A stretch of 64,000 nucleotides of DNA. It comes from Linnemannia hyalina (Eukaryota; Mortierellomycota; Mortierellomycetes; Mortierellales; Mortierellaceae). Where the stretch lies: positions 1,798,001 to 1,862,000 of the forward strand of contig JAHRHY010000007.1 in NCBI GenBank assembly GCA_019671135.1, in the 5' to 3' direction. The notes under the pieces were generated by a model. It searched no databases, had not been told where the DNA came from, and saw only the letters and a list, made by a program, of their open reading frames with translations. Positions 46,718-59,304 of this stretch are shown one piece after another; position 1 is the stretch's first letter; every line of letters starts with the position of its first letter. The translations under genes and the position numbers were made by a program.

Positions 46718-47505
46718 TTGTTGTCTTTGGAGGGTGACCCAGGGATTGACAGGGACAGGATAATCCAGTCGACACAATAATAAACAACAACCATCAAACA
46801 GCACGTGTTGCTTCACAGCAGGACTTTTATTGTATGTATTTTAAAGGAGGGTAGGGAGACGAATCGACACAGGAGAGTGACTCGCCTGCTCATATGTGCA
46901 CCTCCAATGCAGAAACATAGTCTTCAGGGCACACTGCGAGGAGATCTCACATCCCTGGTGCGTTTAATGACGAGCCTCCAAACGATCGTCTCTCCTTCAC
47001 AAAACTGAAAGCATCACTGCTATGAATTTATGTATATGTCATGATCACGGAACAGAAACATTGCAAACAAAAGAACACACTTCGAGATGCGAACCTACAC
47101 TTGGTCCTGGGACTTGTCCCTTGGCTTTAACTCCTAACCTTGATTCTTCTTTGACCATATTTCTTTCTATAAACGCGTTCACGCTCGCGGTTTCTGAGGA
47201 GAAGCACGGCATGGAATATCATTTGGAAAAGCGAGTACCCAGACACACATAAAAAGGAGACCATGGAATATTTTTTACAATATTGTTCGTTTTTATTATT
47301 CGGATCATAGATTAGAAATAGATGTAGCAATATTCTATGCTTTGTATAGGGTCATCCTATTCTACGTGAACCGTTGTACGAGTTGTATGTTGTGTGTAGT
47401 GTGTGTGTGTGAGTGAGTGAGTGTTGGGGGTGGTGGTATATGTTAGGAAGGTATGTGAGATGCTCGATTCTTATTAACGTTAAAAGAAATAGAAAAAGAA
47501 ACAGT
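46718..47505. other. Convergent intergenic region, 46157 gene and alkaline phosphatase
   Basis: 788 bases. GT/GA repeats lie around 47397-47424 and AT-rich stretches around 47260-47300. No gene is recognised; it is probably two 3' UTRs. Confidence 0.5.
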
Positions 47506-49941
47506 TTAGTTTCCGAGACCCAAGACCTCCGCGATCTTGTGGAAGATCTCGGTGTTGTCCTGGACTCCGGCAAACAGGTTGGAACCGGGGCCGGAGGCAA
47601 AGACGGGGACATCCTGGAGGGAGTGGACACCGACGCCCTCGCTGGATCCCAAAGTCGCGCCCTTGTTGATTCCGTGGACGTCAAACTTGGGGTTGGCCTC
47701 GTAGACGGGGTAGTGGTGGTGGGAGGTGGTGGAGATAACGGCGGGGACACGAGTGCCGTTGATGCTGATCTGGAAGTCCTCACGGTGGGTGGGGAAGGCA
47801 GCAGTGCCGGCAGCCAAGGTGTAGCGGACATCCCAGGAGTCGGGGAATCCATCACCGTTGGCATCAACATACGAGGGCCAGCCAGAGTTCTCATAGGTAC
47901 CGATTGAGTTCCTCTTCTCGAGCTCCTCAGAGTCGGAGAACGAGTTGAAGTACTGGGTGTCGACGGAACCGTAGACATCGAAGGAGTGGGCATGATCGGC
48001 GGTGACGAGAATCAAGGTGTCCTTGTCGAGCTTGTTGCGCTTGAGCCACTCCTTGGTCTTGCCGATGGTCTTGTCCAACTCCAAGAGGTCAGCAAGGGCG
48101 CGGTCGTAGTCGAGAGGGTGCATCATCTTGTCGACGGAGGCGGCCTCGGCCATGAGGAACCAACCCTCCTTGCGGTGGCGCCTGTCCAAGACCTCAAGAC
48201 CCTTGATAACCATATCATCGAAATTGGGCTGGTTGAGGGCGGGGAGACCGGTACCGGTGGGGTCGGAGGGGGTGCTCTTGAGGTTCTCCTTGTAGACGTT
48301 GCGGTCCATCCAGACATCCATGTTAGTAGAGTGGAAGATTCCGAGGAGGGGGTCCTTGCCCTTGTACTTCAAGAGGGCGTCACGGTCGTTGACAACCTTG
48401 TAGCCGCGCTCTTTGGAGTAGGCAGCGTAGTAGTCGGTGCCGTTGAGGGACTTGCCTCCGGTCTTGGAGTGGAAGTACTTTCCACCACCTCCGAGGATGA
48501 CATCAGCGACAACGGGGTTGGCGCCGTGAATCATCTGGTCGACAATGGTGGCCTTCTCGTCACGGTTGCGGGTGTGGGAGTAGACGGCAGCGGGAGTGGC
48601 ATCCTGGACCTCGGCAGTGGTGACGATACCGACACCTCCGGCTCCACCGTTCTTCTTGGAGCGGCGGCGCAACAACTCGGCGATGAGCTCCTGCTTGGGG
48701 TCATCGAAGGGAGAGAGAGATGAATCGGGGTAGACACCCAAGGCACCGGCAGAGGACTTGTGGCCAGTGTTGTAGGCGGAAGCCGAGTTGGCAGAGTCGG
48801 TAATCAAGGAATCCAAGGATTGGGTCATGACGTGGCCGAGGACGGGGAACTGGTCCATGTTCATGTGTTTGGTGTACTTTCCGCTGGTGTGAGGCTTGGA
48901 GATCAAACGGGCAGCGGTGATCATGGCGGTGGTCATACCGTCACCAATGAAGAGGATGACGTTCTTGGCCTTGCGCTTGTGGGTGGGGTTGACAGTCCAG
49001 ATGGCCTCGGTTTTCTTGCCGTTGTTGTACTTAAGGACGACCTTGTAGGTACCGGGCTCCTTGATTTGAACCTTGCGCCAGGCGGTTGAGGCGACGTGGA
49101 CGTTGGTGCTGGCGGTCTTGTCACCGTCCTGGGCCTTCCAGTAAGCGGCGGCATCCTTGGTGTAGGCGAAGTCCCAGGACTCCTGAGCGCTGGGCTTGAC
49201 CTTGGACCACTTGGAGAAGTCGACAGCCTTGGGCTTGCTATCGTGCTTGTTCTCCTTCTGGCTACCCTTGAGCTTCTCGATGGTCAAAGAGTAGGCGGTG
49301 TTGGGCTTGGCGTCATTCTCGGCGTGGACCTCGACGCGGACATCGAAGTGGGAACCAGCAAGGAATTCAGCGCTAAGAGGGAGGGGAAAGTGAGGAGAGA
49401 ATAAATAGTCGAGCCGTTAGTTTTGTTACTTGTGTTTTAAGCATGCGTTGGCTCTTGTGCACGGATACAATTGTTGAGGTACAAATTAGTGCATAAAGGA
49501 TAGAAAAGGGCGAAAACCCGGCCAGGCAGGCAGTGTATGTGAAGTATATACATGTGCGGAGAAGGAATAGAGCCAGTGGCCCATTGGCGAGAACCATTGT
49601 CACCAGAGAACGTTGAGAAGAGTACGTTGTCGTTTGCATGAATGCAAGTGAGGGATAAAAGTCGGACATTGGGGCCGTTGTTCAAATAGTAGATTGCCTG
49701 TCAGAAGGCCAAATGTATCTGCAAGAGTGCTCGAGAAAAGAAAAAAAAAGAAAGGTGCGAAGGTGAAGGGTGAAGACGAAGCGAGATTAAGAGGAATGAT
49801 TACTTACTTGTCTGGGGGGAAGACACATCCGAGGGTGGGGCAAGCACCGAGGCGCTTGAACTGACCAATGGGATCAAGGGCAGCAACGGCCGAGATGGCG
49901 GTTGCGAGAGAGAGAAGGGTGAAGGAGATAGCCTTGACCAT
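47506..49941 (-). CDS. Secreted alkaline phosphatase
   Basis: Two exons: 49941-49808 and 49372-47506; 666 residues. It hydrolyses phosphomonoesters outside the cell, releasing phosphate. A clear signal peptide (MVKAISFTLLSLATAISAVA) opens the protein. An N-terminal beta-type module (about 45-175) precedes the catalytic domain. Catalytic domain marks: NVILFIGDGMTTAM with the metal Asp at 189, the nucleophile motif TDSANSASAYNTGHKSS with Ser238, SHTRNR, the metal-binding run MAEAASVDKMMHPLD near 452-466, LVTADHAHSFD near 501-511, and HSLQDVPVFASGPGSNLF near 628-645. An EF-hand-like loop (DANGDGFPDSWD, 548-559) interrupts the late part. There is no C-terminal hydrophobic GPI signal, so a soluble secreted enzyme is inferred. 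Cys34 and Cys39 could form a disulfide. Confidence 0.94.
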
Positions 49942-52463
49942 TGTTATAGAGTTGGAGAGGAGGAAGGAGGGGCAGAGAGAAGTGGAGTTGTTTGGTTTTG
50001 GGTGTGAGGAGTTGTTGGACTGAGGATCAAAGGGAAAAAAAAAGAAAAGGCGGGGGGATGGGATTGTCTTTATAGTCAGAATAGAAGAAGGGGCTGTCGT
50101 TGACGTCTGTCAAGGTAAGGGGCGAAGGGTTACCAAAGAAATAAAACAGAGAGCTCTTTGATGATGCCTATAGGCTGGCTGACTTTGGAGAGGAAGGAAG
50201 AGGGACAAGCAATGAGTAGGAATGGGACCAAGATGCGCAATTTGATTCTATTTCTCATGGGCGTTGTGCGCTCTCTGAAGGGGAGGAACGTGTCTACGGC
50301 AACGGTAGGAGGAGAGTGAGAGTACCCACTTCTTCCCTTCAGTAAATATACTGAGAGCAGTTGCTTTGTTATTGAAGTAAGAATGCACATGGGGACGATG
50401 GCAGGCACGCAGACGACCAATGCTACTAAGAGAGTAAAGAGAGCAAAAAGAAAAAGAAAAAGAAAAGGAAAAGAAAACCAGAGCGAGTGAATGCCGTTGT
50501 TAGCCAATGGAGATACAGAGCCATTCCCTTGTGCCGTAACCCTAGGCCCAGTCGAGGGGCATGCTCCCTCGACAAATGCCCTGATAGGGCCATACCAGGG
50601 ATGCTTGAGTGAGCCTGCCAGCAAATCAGAGCTCACCCGGGGAGTCGTCTGTATTACCAAGGGTTGTCACTTTTAAATTGGTGCCTGATTGAATCAATAC
50701 CGAGGGACTTGCACACAAGAGTAGAAACGGCACCAGGGATTTACTGCAGGAAAGAAGGGCTCAGTCAATCGACCTATTCCATCCCCGTCAAAGAAAAGAA
50801 AAATCGGCTCTCAAACAGAACAGACAACGACAGAGAAGGACATGGTTCGTGTGGGACCCTTGCCCTTGTCCAGATGTTCAGGCTTTGGCTGTTGATTGGC
50901 CAGCAGCTCCCAACCCTTTCTCATTTCTCAACGCTTCTGTTTACTCAGTGGAGGCACTAAAACTATAAGGTGCCTCCCCTTCTTTGCCTGCCTGCAGTTG
51001 AAAAGACTTGTTCCTCTTCTCTTTGGTGTAGTCTCCTGCATGTATGCATGCTGAACAAAAGAACTTTCACGAACAAAAAAAAAATCAATCCAGGTTCTGC
51101 TAAAGACGCATACAGAGCTACTCCTCGCTACTCCTTTCTTCCCTTGTATGACTAGACTGGTTGGCAAAGAAACAGAAAAGGGAACATCTTTTCTCACCTC
51201 CTTCGCTTATCCTTCCTATCTTCTTTCGTTCCAACGCGAACAACCCCATATATCTATCTCAGCGTGTGCACGCACGCACGTTGGCCTCACAACAAGTCTA
51301 CATTTTTCTCTTAACACACGTTCATCATCGTCCAAACACCATGTCCACGAGGGTTGAGGAAGAAACATCGAAAGGTGGAAAGACGAAGAGAGCCTGGTGT
51401 GTTTTCTACATCCTTCTTTTCACTCTTTTCTTTTCCGGAGTATTTCTTGGTCGACAAAACAGCCATCTTATTTTTTTTTTCGACCATGCCACAAAAATAA
51501 ACTAAACCGCAACATGAACACAACATCCAAACGGTAATAAATCTTCTTTGTATATCTGTTGACGCGCTCTTCGCCATGACCTCTTTTGTGCAAGTTTTCA
51601 CTTCCGTTTTCGCTCATGGCGAGCCTATCGGAATGACACTCCACTGCATGCCATGCCAGTCCATTGTCCAATTGATTGTCTACTTTCGCTCTCTTCTCCC
51701 GTGTTTTGCCATTCTTCTCTGTTTCGCGCTCTCAGCCTTTCTTCCTCTCAACAGGACGAATTGAGCTCCATAAGAAGAAAGTAAAATGAGCAAACAACAC
51801 CCGTTTGAGGGAATTATGAACAAGAGTAGGAAGGTAAGGGGGCGTGAAAGAAAATGAACGCCGTGTGAGATCTTACCCGTGTTGCAGCACAACCGTCCTT
51901 AACTGACGAAAGAGAGAGAGAGAGCACTTTTTTTTTTTTTTTTTTTTTTCAATTCTTCCAACACACGCCCTTCCAAGAGTTAGAACCCCACGTGTAATGC
52001 CTGTGTTCGAAATTTTCTTCGTGTCTCTTTGATTTCTCTAATGCTCTTCCTTCTTTGTCCAAATCTGGCGTAAGCCGTGTCATCGACACTTCCTTCCATC
52101 CTTCCATCCATCCTTCCATCCTTCTTTCCACCTATGATGGACAAGCATGAGAAAGAAAGAGAGAAGGAGGGGAGAAACACAAAGGCAGAGGTATAGCTCC
52201 GTCTCCAATGCTGATCGAGTATATCAGATACTGCATTGTTTTGTTTGTATGTTTATCCAGAGTCCCGACTGTCTGGTGGTTTCTATTCATATCCTACTCT
52301 CATGGATCACCAATAATACAAAACGTGCGCTTTGGCTTTAGTATTGATGTTGCTTTTATTCGTTTGGTATCTCTATGGTAGAAGGAGACAAACAACGGAA
52401 GGAAATGAAAGGAAAGAAACAAAAAAAAGGGAGCGCGAGAGTGATAGAAATGGAAATGTGCCT
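49942..52463. other. 2.5 kb intergenic region upstream of alkaline phosphatase
   Basis: It contains the phosphatase promoter and the 3' region of the F-box/LRR gene. The stretch 50490-50680 is GC-richer than its flanks and carries two adjacent hairpins. A 22-base T run is at 51928-51949. No protein-coding gene is supported. Confidence 0.5.
50551..50590. repeat. Two adjacent hairpins in a GC-richer island
   Basis: First stem GTCGAGGG (50551-50558) with CCCTCGAC (50566-50573), 7-base loop. Second stem GCCCT (50578-50582) with AGGGC (50586-50590), 3-base loop. Both are perfect. Confidence 0.8.
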
Positions 52464-55400
52464 TCAGATCACAGCAGCCCATTCCTCACGCAGTTTGATC
52501 AGCCCCCACGCAGATATCTCACAATGGCCCGTAGCGGCGCTCGAGAGTGGGTTCCTACGATGATGGTAGTGCGGATGTTGGTAATGGTGTCGGTGGTGGT
52601 GACGGACTCCTCCTCCTCCACCACCACCTCCTCCACCTTCGCCTGCAGTCACACTGAGTCGACGGCTTCCGTGGTGCGCTGGTGGTGATGTTGTCTCGTT
52701 GTTGTTGGTGTGAGAATCAAAAAGATTCTGAGAGGTCGCATTGTTTCCGCCAGCTCCATGAAGTCCACCATGAGCACCTCTTCCTCCTCCTCCTCCACCA
52801 CCACCTACACCATTGCCATTCCCGTGAGCAGGAGGACCGCCACCGTTATTGATCCCTCCAACAGTTGCGGCTCCGACTCGAATAGCCGTCATGACTGGAT
52901 GGCTCATCATCTCCGCCGACAGCGCCTCAAATGGCATCGAGTTTGCAAACAAGTTCGCCGCCGTTCCTGCATTCTGCGGATTGAACAGCATTTGATTAGC
53001 AGCAGCAGCCTGAATCTCCTGCAAATCACGTTGATGCTGCGATTGGATCTGGAATAGATGTTGGAGCTGGAGTTGGTGTTGTGGCGTGAACCAAGACTCG
53101 AGGTGGAAGCTGGCCGCGATCCCGACTCGTCTGGGTGTGTTTTCTAGTACATCCAGTCGATCTGCCAAATGGATCCTTGAACACGACCGTCGACGCGAAT
53201 GGGTGATTCTCTTTGACCCGGAGGAAGAGGAAGAGGAAGAACAGTCGGAAGTCATGGACGATGATGTCGATGACGATCCGGATGACGATGAGGACATGAT
53301 GGTCGAGGTCGAGGAAGAGGACGTCAAAGACGACGCGGACGATCGACGCCGGTTTCCTAGAGGTGTTCGATCAAGACTGGTGCCTCCTTGTCGTGAGTAT
53401 TGCTGTGGGTGCTGTGGAACGATATCGTCGTCGGTGTTGGTGATATTGTTGGAGGAGGTTCCGCGGTTCAGAAGCGGTCCTACATATCTACCTAGGCCCA
53501 ACCGACTAGGGCTCACCAGAGGCGCAACGCCATTCATAAACCGCTGCAAGTTCTGGGACGACAGTCCGTACTCCTGAGGCGGTGGTTGTACTCCAGTCGA
53601 CGACGCCATGTGTGGAGAGAACTGTAACAGCTGCTCCTGCTGTGGTGAATACTGCTGCTGGGAGCTGCTTGAAGATTCATCATCCTCAGAATGGTCGCTC
53701 TCGATCACAGCATCGCCCAAAAGATTATCAATACCAGTCGAGTCCATGGTTGAAGAGGCAGAAGTCGGGTTCAAAATCGGTCGCAGAGATTCCAAGGTCG
53801 AGCTCCACGACCTAGTCACGCCATCGCCGCAAAAGGACACGTCCAGCGCGCAGAGGTTCTTGAGAGACATCACCAAGGGTATAATACCAGCGAGCGTCAT
53901 CTTGTCGTTGTAGGAGAGATCCAGTCGTCGTAGGTTGGGAAACAGGCAGGGGTTGGGTTGCTCCTGGATACCCTTTCCCTTGTCGTTTTCGGGAAACGTC
54001 GAAGTCCTCGAAGATGCTGCTAGAGTACACTTGGCCAAGGCTGTCAAGCAACCGTCCGTAAGAGAATGACAGGCACTCAGATCCAGTTCTACCAACGAAC
54101 CAGCACACCTGGCTCCAATCAGTTGGACTACTCCTGAATCATCCAGACGACTTGCTCGCGGGATCGAGAGAACAGTCAGGTTAGGACAAACCGCAAGGAC
54201 ATGACCCAGAGTCTCCGAGTTGATGGCATTCGCATGATCGAGCCGCAAGACTTTGAGTCCCGGCCCGACTTGGTCAACAAGGGCGATGATGTCGCTGTGG
54301 CTCAGTGTATAGGCATCGTGGATTGAAATCTCTTCCAGAGTCACGGGTAGGGTGCGAAAGAACCGGCTCGCCTGACTCTGTGTCCTTGTTGATGCTGCTG
54401 TTGTAGCTACCGTTGACACCGAAAGCCCATTCATATTCTCGGCTGTAGGGGCCTTCACAGCAGGACAAGTAAAATCGAGCGAGACGAGTGAAGACCGCTG
54501 CGGCTCTAGATATCCGTCCTGTTCTGTACCAGCAGCATTGAGCTGCTCCGTGATCGCCGACAGTCCTGAATACGTGATACCTTTGCAGCCGGCGACACCC
54601 AACTTTGTCAACCGCGCATTCCTGGTTCTGACTCTGGAGAACGAGCTCAGGTGTGTCATCCGACCAGACGCTCGAAGAAGTGCCTCCAAAGACTTGTCGC
54701 CTGCCCGTTGACACTGTCCAATATTGATTCTGTGGAGTCGAGTGCAATGCAGCGCCACCTCCTCGATCGCATCATCCGTGACAAGTCCACACCCCTGCAA
54801 AGACAGTTCCTCAAGTTCGCTGCAGAGACTCGCCATCACTTGAACCGTCAAGTTGGTGAGCAGTCTACATTCAGTCAGATCGATACGTTTGAGGTAAGGC
54901 GAGGACAAGGTGATGAGCTGGATGACGGCCATGTCGGTGAGCGCGGTGCAATGGGACAGAGATATCGATGTGAGGTGGGTCAGTGAGGGCGAAATGGCGT
55001 TCAGATGTCGGTCTGTAATACATGAGGGGAGGTACGGAAATGGTCGAGGTGCTTGGCAATCGGTCGTTCCTGCAAGTGAGAATGTCCTGATGTATCCTTT
55101 TCCTGCATATCCAATCTGGTCTAAAATAAACAAACACGGAGATGGAAGAAAGAGTTTTTCATTTTTTCCGTTAGCGTCTTGTGGGGCAAAGAATACCGAC
55201 GAGGAGGAAGGAAAGGAGATCCGGCTCTATTGTCACTTTGACTAACAAGCATGAATGGTGCCACTTTGCATTCGCTTGGTGTGTAGGAAGGGACTAAAAA
55301 TCTCCCCGCCTTGACCCCAATAAGGTTCTTTTCGTTCAGTTTGCGAAGTGTGGGGTAGGACAAGAACAGCCAGCAAAAAAAAAAGAAAAGAAAAAAGAAA

Positions 55401-56874
55401 AGGAGACGTCTCCTTCCTCCGTTGATCATGAGGGTATCGTTCTTCTTTGTTGTCTCCATCCGTGTTTGTCGGAAGGAAAGGTAACTTGCGCTCTGTTCTC
55501 CATTGCGCACATGTAGTGGGGTTTCGAAGGGAACAAGTCCAATTGAGTCCGTATTTCCGAAGGTGGAGCGAGTTGCTCTAACACACTTTTGTTTATCGCC
55601 CTTCCCCCCTGTCCTGCCCATCGGTGTATCCTTGCAGTCATTCCTGCGGTTTGTTAGTCTGATTGTTATTGTCGCTGTCTCATCTTCCCCTTGTGCTGTG
55701 CGATTGTTGAGAGAATGCTCGCCCTTGTCTATTGTAAGCGATGGGTGGTGATAGGAGGTGATCATCCGTCCTCTGCATCCGTCTCCTAAACTCCACACTT
55801 GCAGATAAACAATGCCTTGTCCTTGTCCTTGTTATTGTGTTGTTTGTGTTCGTCTTTGTTGTCACTGTCGCTGTTGCTTCCTTGACTCCTGTCCCTTTGT
55901 CGAACACACACACACACCCTATCTCACTTTACCCCCGCCTCCCCCTATTTTATCGGATTAGATGAAGACTCTCACTCGATTGTCCGCGTTTCTTTGTTGT
56001 CCACTCCTTTTTTTCCGAAAGAGACAAGAAGTGTCAGTAATAAGAGCAAGTACCTGGAAGAGATGGGCCTCCCAGTGAGGATAGGGAGTAACATGAAGAA
56101 GCAGACGAAGACGAAGAAGGCGAGGTCGAGGCTGCTGAAAATTTCGAATTGGACATTGGAGACGGCGAAGTTGAGAATGTCGTCTCTGATCCTGTTTCTG
56201 CTACTTTTGCTGTTGCTACTGCTGTTGTTGCTGAACGACTCCTGAGGATATTTATAGCACCGCTGCTGTTGCTGTTGCTATTGCTTTCGTCAAAGTTGGT
56301 GGGCAGTAGCAGTTGTCGTCGTCGCACTTGATCCATGCATTCATCCATACCCTCCTCCAGCCCCTCGTCAACATAACCGCCACCACCACCGTTGCGACAA
56401 TCCAGCACTTCTTGTTGTCGCCGGTAAACGCACAGCCTAGAGGGTGACTCCATGTACGAGAAAGTTGGATCTAGTGCCATGCCAAGCTGGATGAACGACT
56501 CGACGCTCTGAAGGTCCACGTCCCGCCATAGTGTGTCGACAGCTGCATAGTACCCTATGCATTCATTTTCATCGTTTGTTCATAGAGAGAAGACAACCGA
56601 GAAAGAGAGAGAGAAATAAAGGTGAAACCGGACATTCAAAAATAAAGGTGTTAGTTTGGTCTGAGGTTCTTTTCATTCTTTCTCCACACTTATCGTAAGT
56701 GAACATAGAAAGGAAGGACTTACAGTCCTGGCAGACGAGGGCGCAGGCGAGGATGTCGGTGCGGTCGAGGGAGAGCGAGGAGGAGAAGGAGATGGACGAA
56801 GTGGACGAGTGACGGTGTTGGGGTCGTTGTTCAAGGCTGTAAAAGATCTTGACCAGCAGCTCGTGTGGTAGCAT
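52464..56874 (-). CDS. F-box / leucine-rich repeat protein, 1102 residues
   Basis: Three exons: 56874-56724, 56554-56054, 55120-52464. The F-box starts at the first residue (MLPHELLVKIFYSLEQ), and the splice after CQD restores a Trp-Tyr-Tyr-Ala-Ala-Val-Asp-Thr-Leu-Trp stretch typical of F-box ends, which fixes the acceptor at 56555. Phase agrees at both junctions. Exon 3 opens with DQIGYAGKGYIRTFSL and carries cysteine-type LRRs of the AMN1/FBXL kind (for example LTSISLSHCTALTDMAV and LEELSLQGCGLVTDDAI) to about residue 680. Ser-rich and acidic runs follow, then Gly- and His-rich tracts, and an ordered end (GHCEISAWGLIKLREEW). A substrate receptor of SCF ubiquitin ligase is inferred. The 933-nt intron 2 could hide a further exon, though the phase match argues against it. 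Confidence 0.86.
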
Positions 56875-57782
56875 TGTGTATTTGTTCTTTGTGTGGAGAA
56901 GGACACGAGAGCAACGGGCAAAAGTCCGAAGGTGCGTGTGGGGAGTGTTGCGGAGTGATTGACAAGGGAGGACTGAGGTTCGTTACTGTGTCGCGCTCGT
57001 GCAAGGTGAAGGTGAGCGGGCAGAACGAGAACTAAGGTGTGTTGTCGAAAGTGAGAAGTATTAACAAGGACGGTGGGGAAGAAGAGAAGAGGGGTGTGAA
57101 GAGAAGAAGAGAAAAGGAGAACAAGAGAACAAGAGAACAAGAGAAGAGGAGAACAAGAGAACAAGAGAAGAGGAAGGAATTGGAGAGGAGCAAAGGAGAA
57201 AAAGAAACCTAATATGAAGTGGAGACAGAGAAGGCGAGGCCCAACCACAACCACTGCGTTTGTGCGGTGCGCGTGACAAAGGACCATTCAAAAAATGATG
57301 TGGAGGGAGAACGAGAGAAAAGAGGTGAATGAATGTAGAATCGTATCGTATCCAATCTGCAGGGGATGAGAAAAAGAGGGGACCACTGGTGGCGTGCTCA
57401 ACTCCTCTTTCTTCTTTTCGTTCTTGGCGTCTACCTCCTTTTTCTCTCTTTACTACTTAATTATCGCCATGCTGTCTTGTTCGCCATAACCGCAACCGCG
57501 TGGCCACCTCTCTCAAGTTGTTTTCTATCTTCCCTCCAATTGAGCTCCTCTCTGCCACTCCTGTCGGTCATTTTTCATTTTCCCGAACATCAAAAAGGCA
57601 GCTCCAGTGGCACGTGATGAATCATCAAACCAAGCCACCCACCCTTTCCCTCCCTTTTGCCAAAACAAATCCTCTCCCATCCATTTGACTACTTTCCCCT
57701 GGAACCCGCATCACCTTTGAACTTGTAGTTCTCCGACAGCTCCTCCACTCTCTCTCTCTTCTCTAATCAACACATTTCGACA
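56875..57782. other. Divergent intergenic region, F-box/LRR and mL59 genes
   Basis: 908 bases. An eight-base tandem repeat block is at 57117-57172. CACGTGAT at 57611-57618 lies 172 bases upstream of the mL59 ATG. The mL59 leader is CT-rich. No gene is seen. Confidence 0.55.
57117..57172 (+). repeat. 8-bp tandem repeat, 7 units
   Basis: Units GAGAACAA (A) and GAGAAGAG (B) are arranged A-A-A-B-A-A-B without gaps, in the divergent promoter about 245 bases upstream of the F-box/LRR start. Confidence 0.85.
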
Positions 57783-58694
57783 ATGGCATCCCCAGCAGCA
57801 GTGGTCGCAATGTCCTCCTCAGCCTCGTCCAAGGCTACCGCCGCCAGCTTGCGCAAGCTCATGTCACACCCCCAGGCACTCAACAAGACCCTCGCCGGTC
57901 TGCGAGTCCGCCCCGCGTCCGACTATGCTCACCAATGGGTCCCCGTCCCCGGCGTCGCGACCGCCAAGCCCAAGCGCACTCCACCATTCACATCAGGATC
58001 TTCATCAGTACCATCATTATCATCACAGGAGGGCGCCGCACCATCAATACTGACGGCTACAGGAGAGCGTACGAGGATGCGTTGGCAACAGTCCAAGGTC
58101 TCGGCTAGAGTCCAGGCTGATATTAGGAAGAGGGTTGCTCGTCTGGAGAGGGCCGGGATTGCTCTGGCAACTCATCCCGAGACGGGTGCGCCTATCCCTG
58201 CGGCCCAGATCTTGAACCTTCCTGCTCCCAAGCCGCTTTCGACCAAGACTGTTCGTATGGGCAAGCCTGATAAGGGCCGCAAGCACGATCGGACTGCTCC
58301 CGTGAGGTACACTATCCTGATGTTCTTTGCCGGCTTCGTTGGCATTTTGCGCCATAGTGATGTTCAAGGTTGCGGGTTGTTGCCTTGAGTTACCCGATTG
58401 ATTGGAACTACTTCTAACATAATTCGCGTTCTATTATCTGAACATCCAGGAAAGCTAAGGTCGCCAAGGCCATCGCCGAGATGCCCAAGACGATTGAGAC
58501 CTGGAAGAAGGTAAACAGCCTCTACAACAACACTGCGTGAATAGCATTCGGACGTGTTTAGCAAATGTTAGATCGATCTGGAGATCATTCATATTTCTAA
58601 CGTCTCTCTCTATTACCCGATCTTATCATTCAATTGTCATTTTTAGGCCAAGGCTGCTGAGAAGACAAAGACCAAGAGCACTCTTCCTTTCTAA
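57783..58694 (+). CDS. Mitochondrial large ribosomal subunit protein mL59 (MRPL25-type)
   Basis: Three exons: 57783-58306, 58450-58510, 58647-58694; 210 residues. mL59 is a fungal mitoribosome large-subunit protein. The assignment rests on the combination of a short N-terminal segment with DYAHQWVPVPG, a basic central helix region (RTRMRWQQSKVSARVQADI), GRKHDRTAPVR followed by RKAKVAKAIAEMPKTIETW, and a Lys-rich C-terminus ending TKSTLPF. The remote sequence conservation of this family makes the exact name less certain than the mitochondrial-ribosome type. Splice sites are consistent in phase: the exon 1 end (AG) joins G to give Arg, and the last two exons are short. Residues 1-30 are Ala/Ser-rich with few acidic residues. 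Confidence 0.75.
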
Positions 58695-59304
58695 GCACCC
58701 CTCTTGCATGCACATAGGGATCTCACAATTCAATTCCGACTCACCACCCACGCACCATCTCATTACCACCCTCGCCAAGTTTGACGTATTCAGGAACCAG
58801 GGACTCAATGGCTTCATGGATCAACCTGAACGCAACAGCAGAGAGGGATACTCCACATATAGATTTTTTTTCACAGGATATCGCATTAAACCACATCCCA
58901 TTTGACTTTTTCTCAAATCCGCGAGAACGAGGCGTAGGCACGGTGGCACGGAAGGCATCACAAGGGCTGTGAATTTGTATAGGCGCGTCATATACAATGG
59001 CGAGTTTATCGCGAAAAGGAGTTTGTAGGTGAGCTGTCGTGTTTTATTAGTGGGTTATTAGGGGCGACAAACTGGTTGTAATTTACAATGGTGGAAATGA
59101 TAAAAAGTCTATGGGTGTGTGAGGGGAGGAAAAAAGGAGCAACTAAAAACGCAAGAAATGACAATAAAACACTGAATGAAGTACGAGCAAAGAGATAACA
59201 ATGAAAGAAAAAAGAGCGAGCAAGAGAAAGACAAGCAATAATAACGAGTGGAAAGTAAGGAGAGGGCTGAAAAGAAAGAAGGAAAGAAAGGAGCTCGTTT
59301 TTTT
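58695..59304. other. Convergent intergenic region, mL59 and monooxygenase
   Basis: 610 bases, 3' flanks of two convergent genes, A/G-rich near 59190-59300. No further gene is recognised. Confidence 0.5.

Noticed and set aside
47986..48723. 245-codon frame antisense to alkaline phosphatase
   Set aside because: It runs opposite the conserved catalytic domain, has a Val/Gly-biased translation and matches no family.
50551..50690. 5S rRNA or spliceosomal snRNA in the GC-richer island
   Set aside because: A GGGCCATACC stretch recalls 5S rRNA but the following bases do not match. No Sm site or U1-U6 core sequence is present on either strand.
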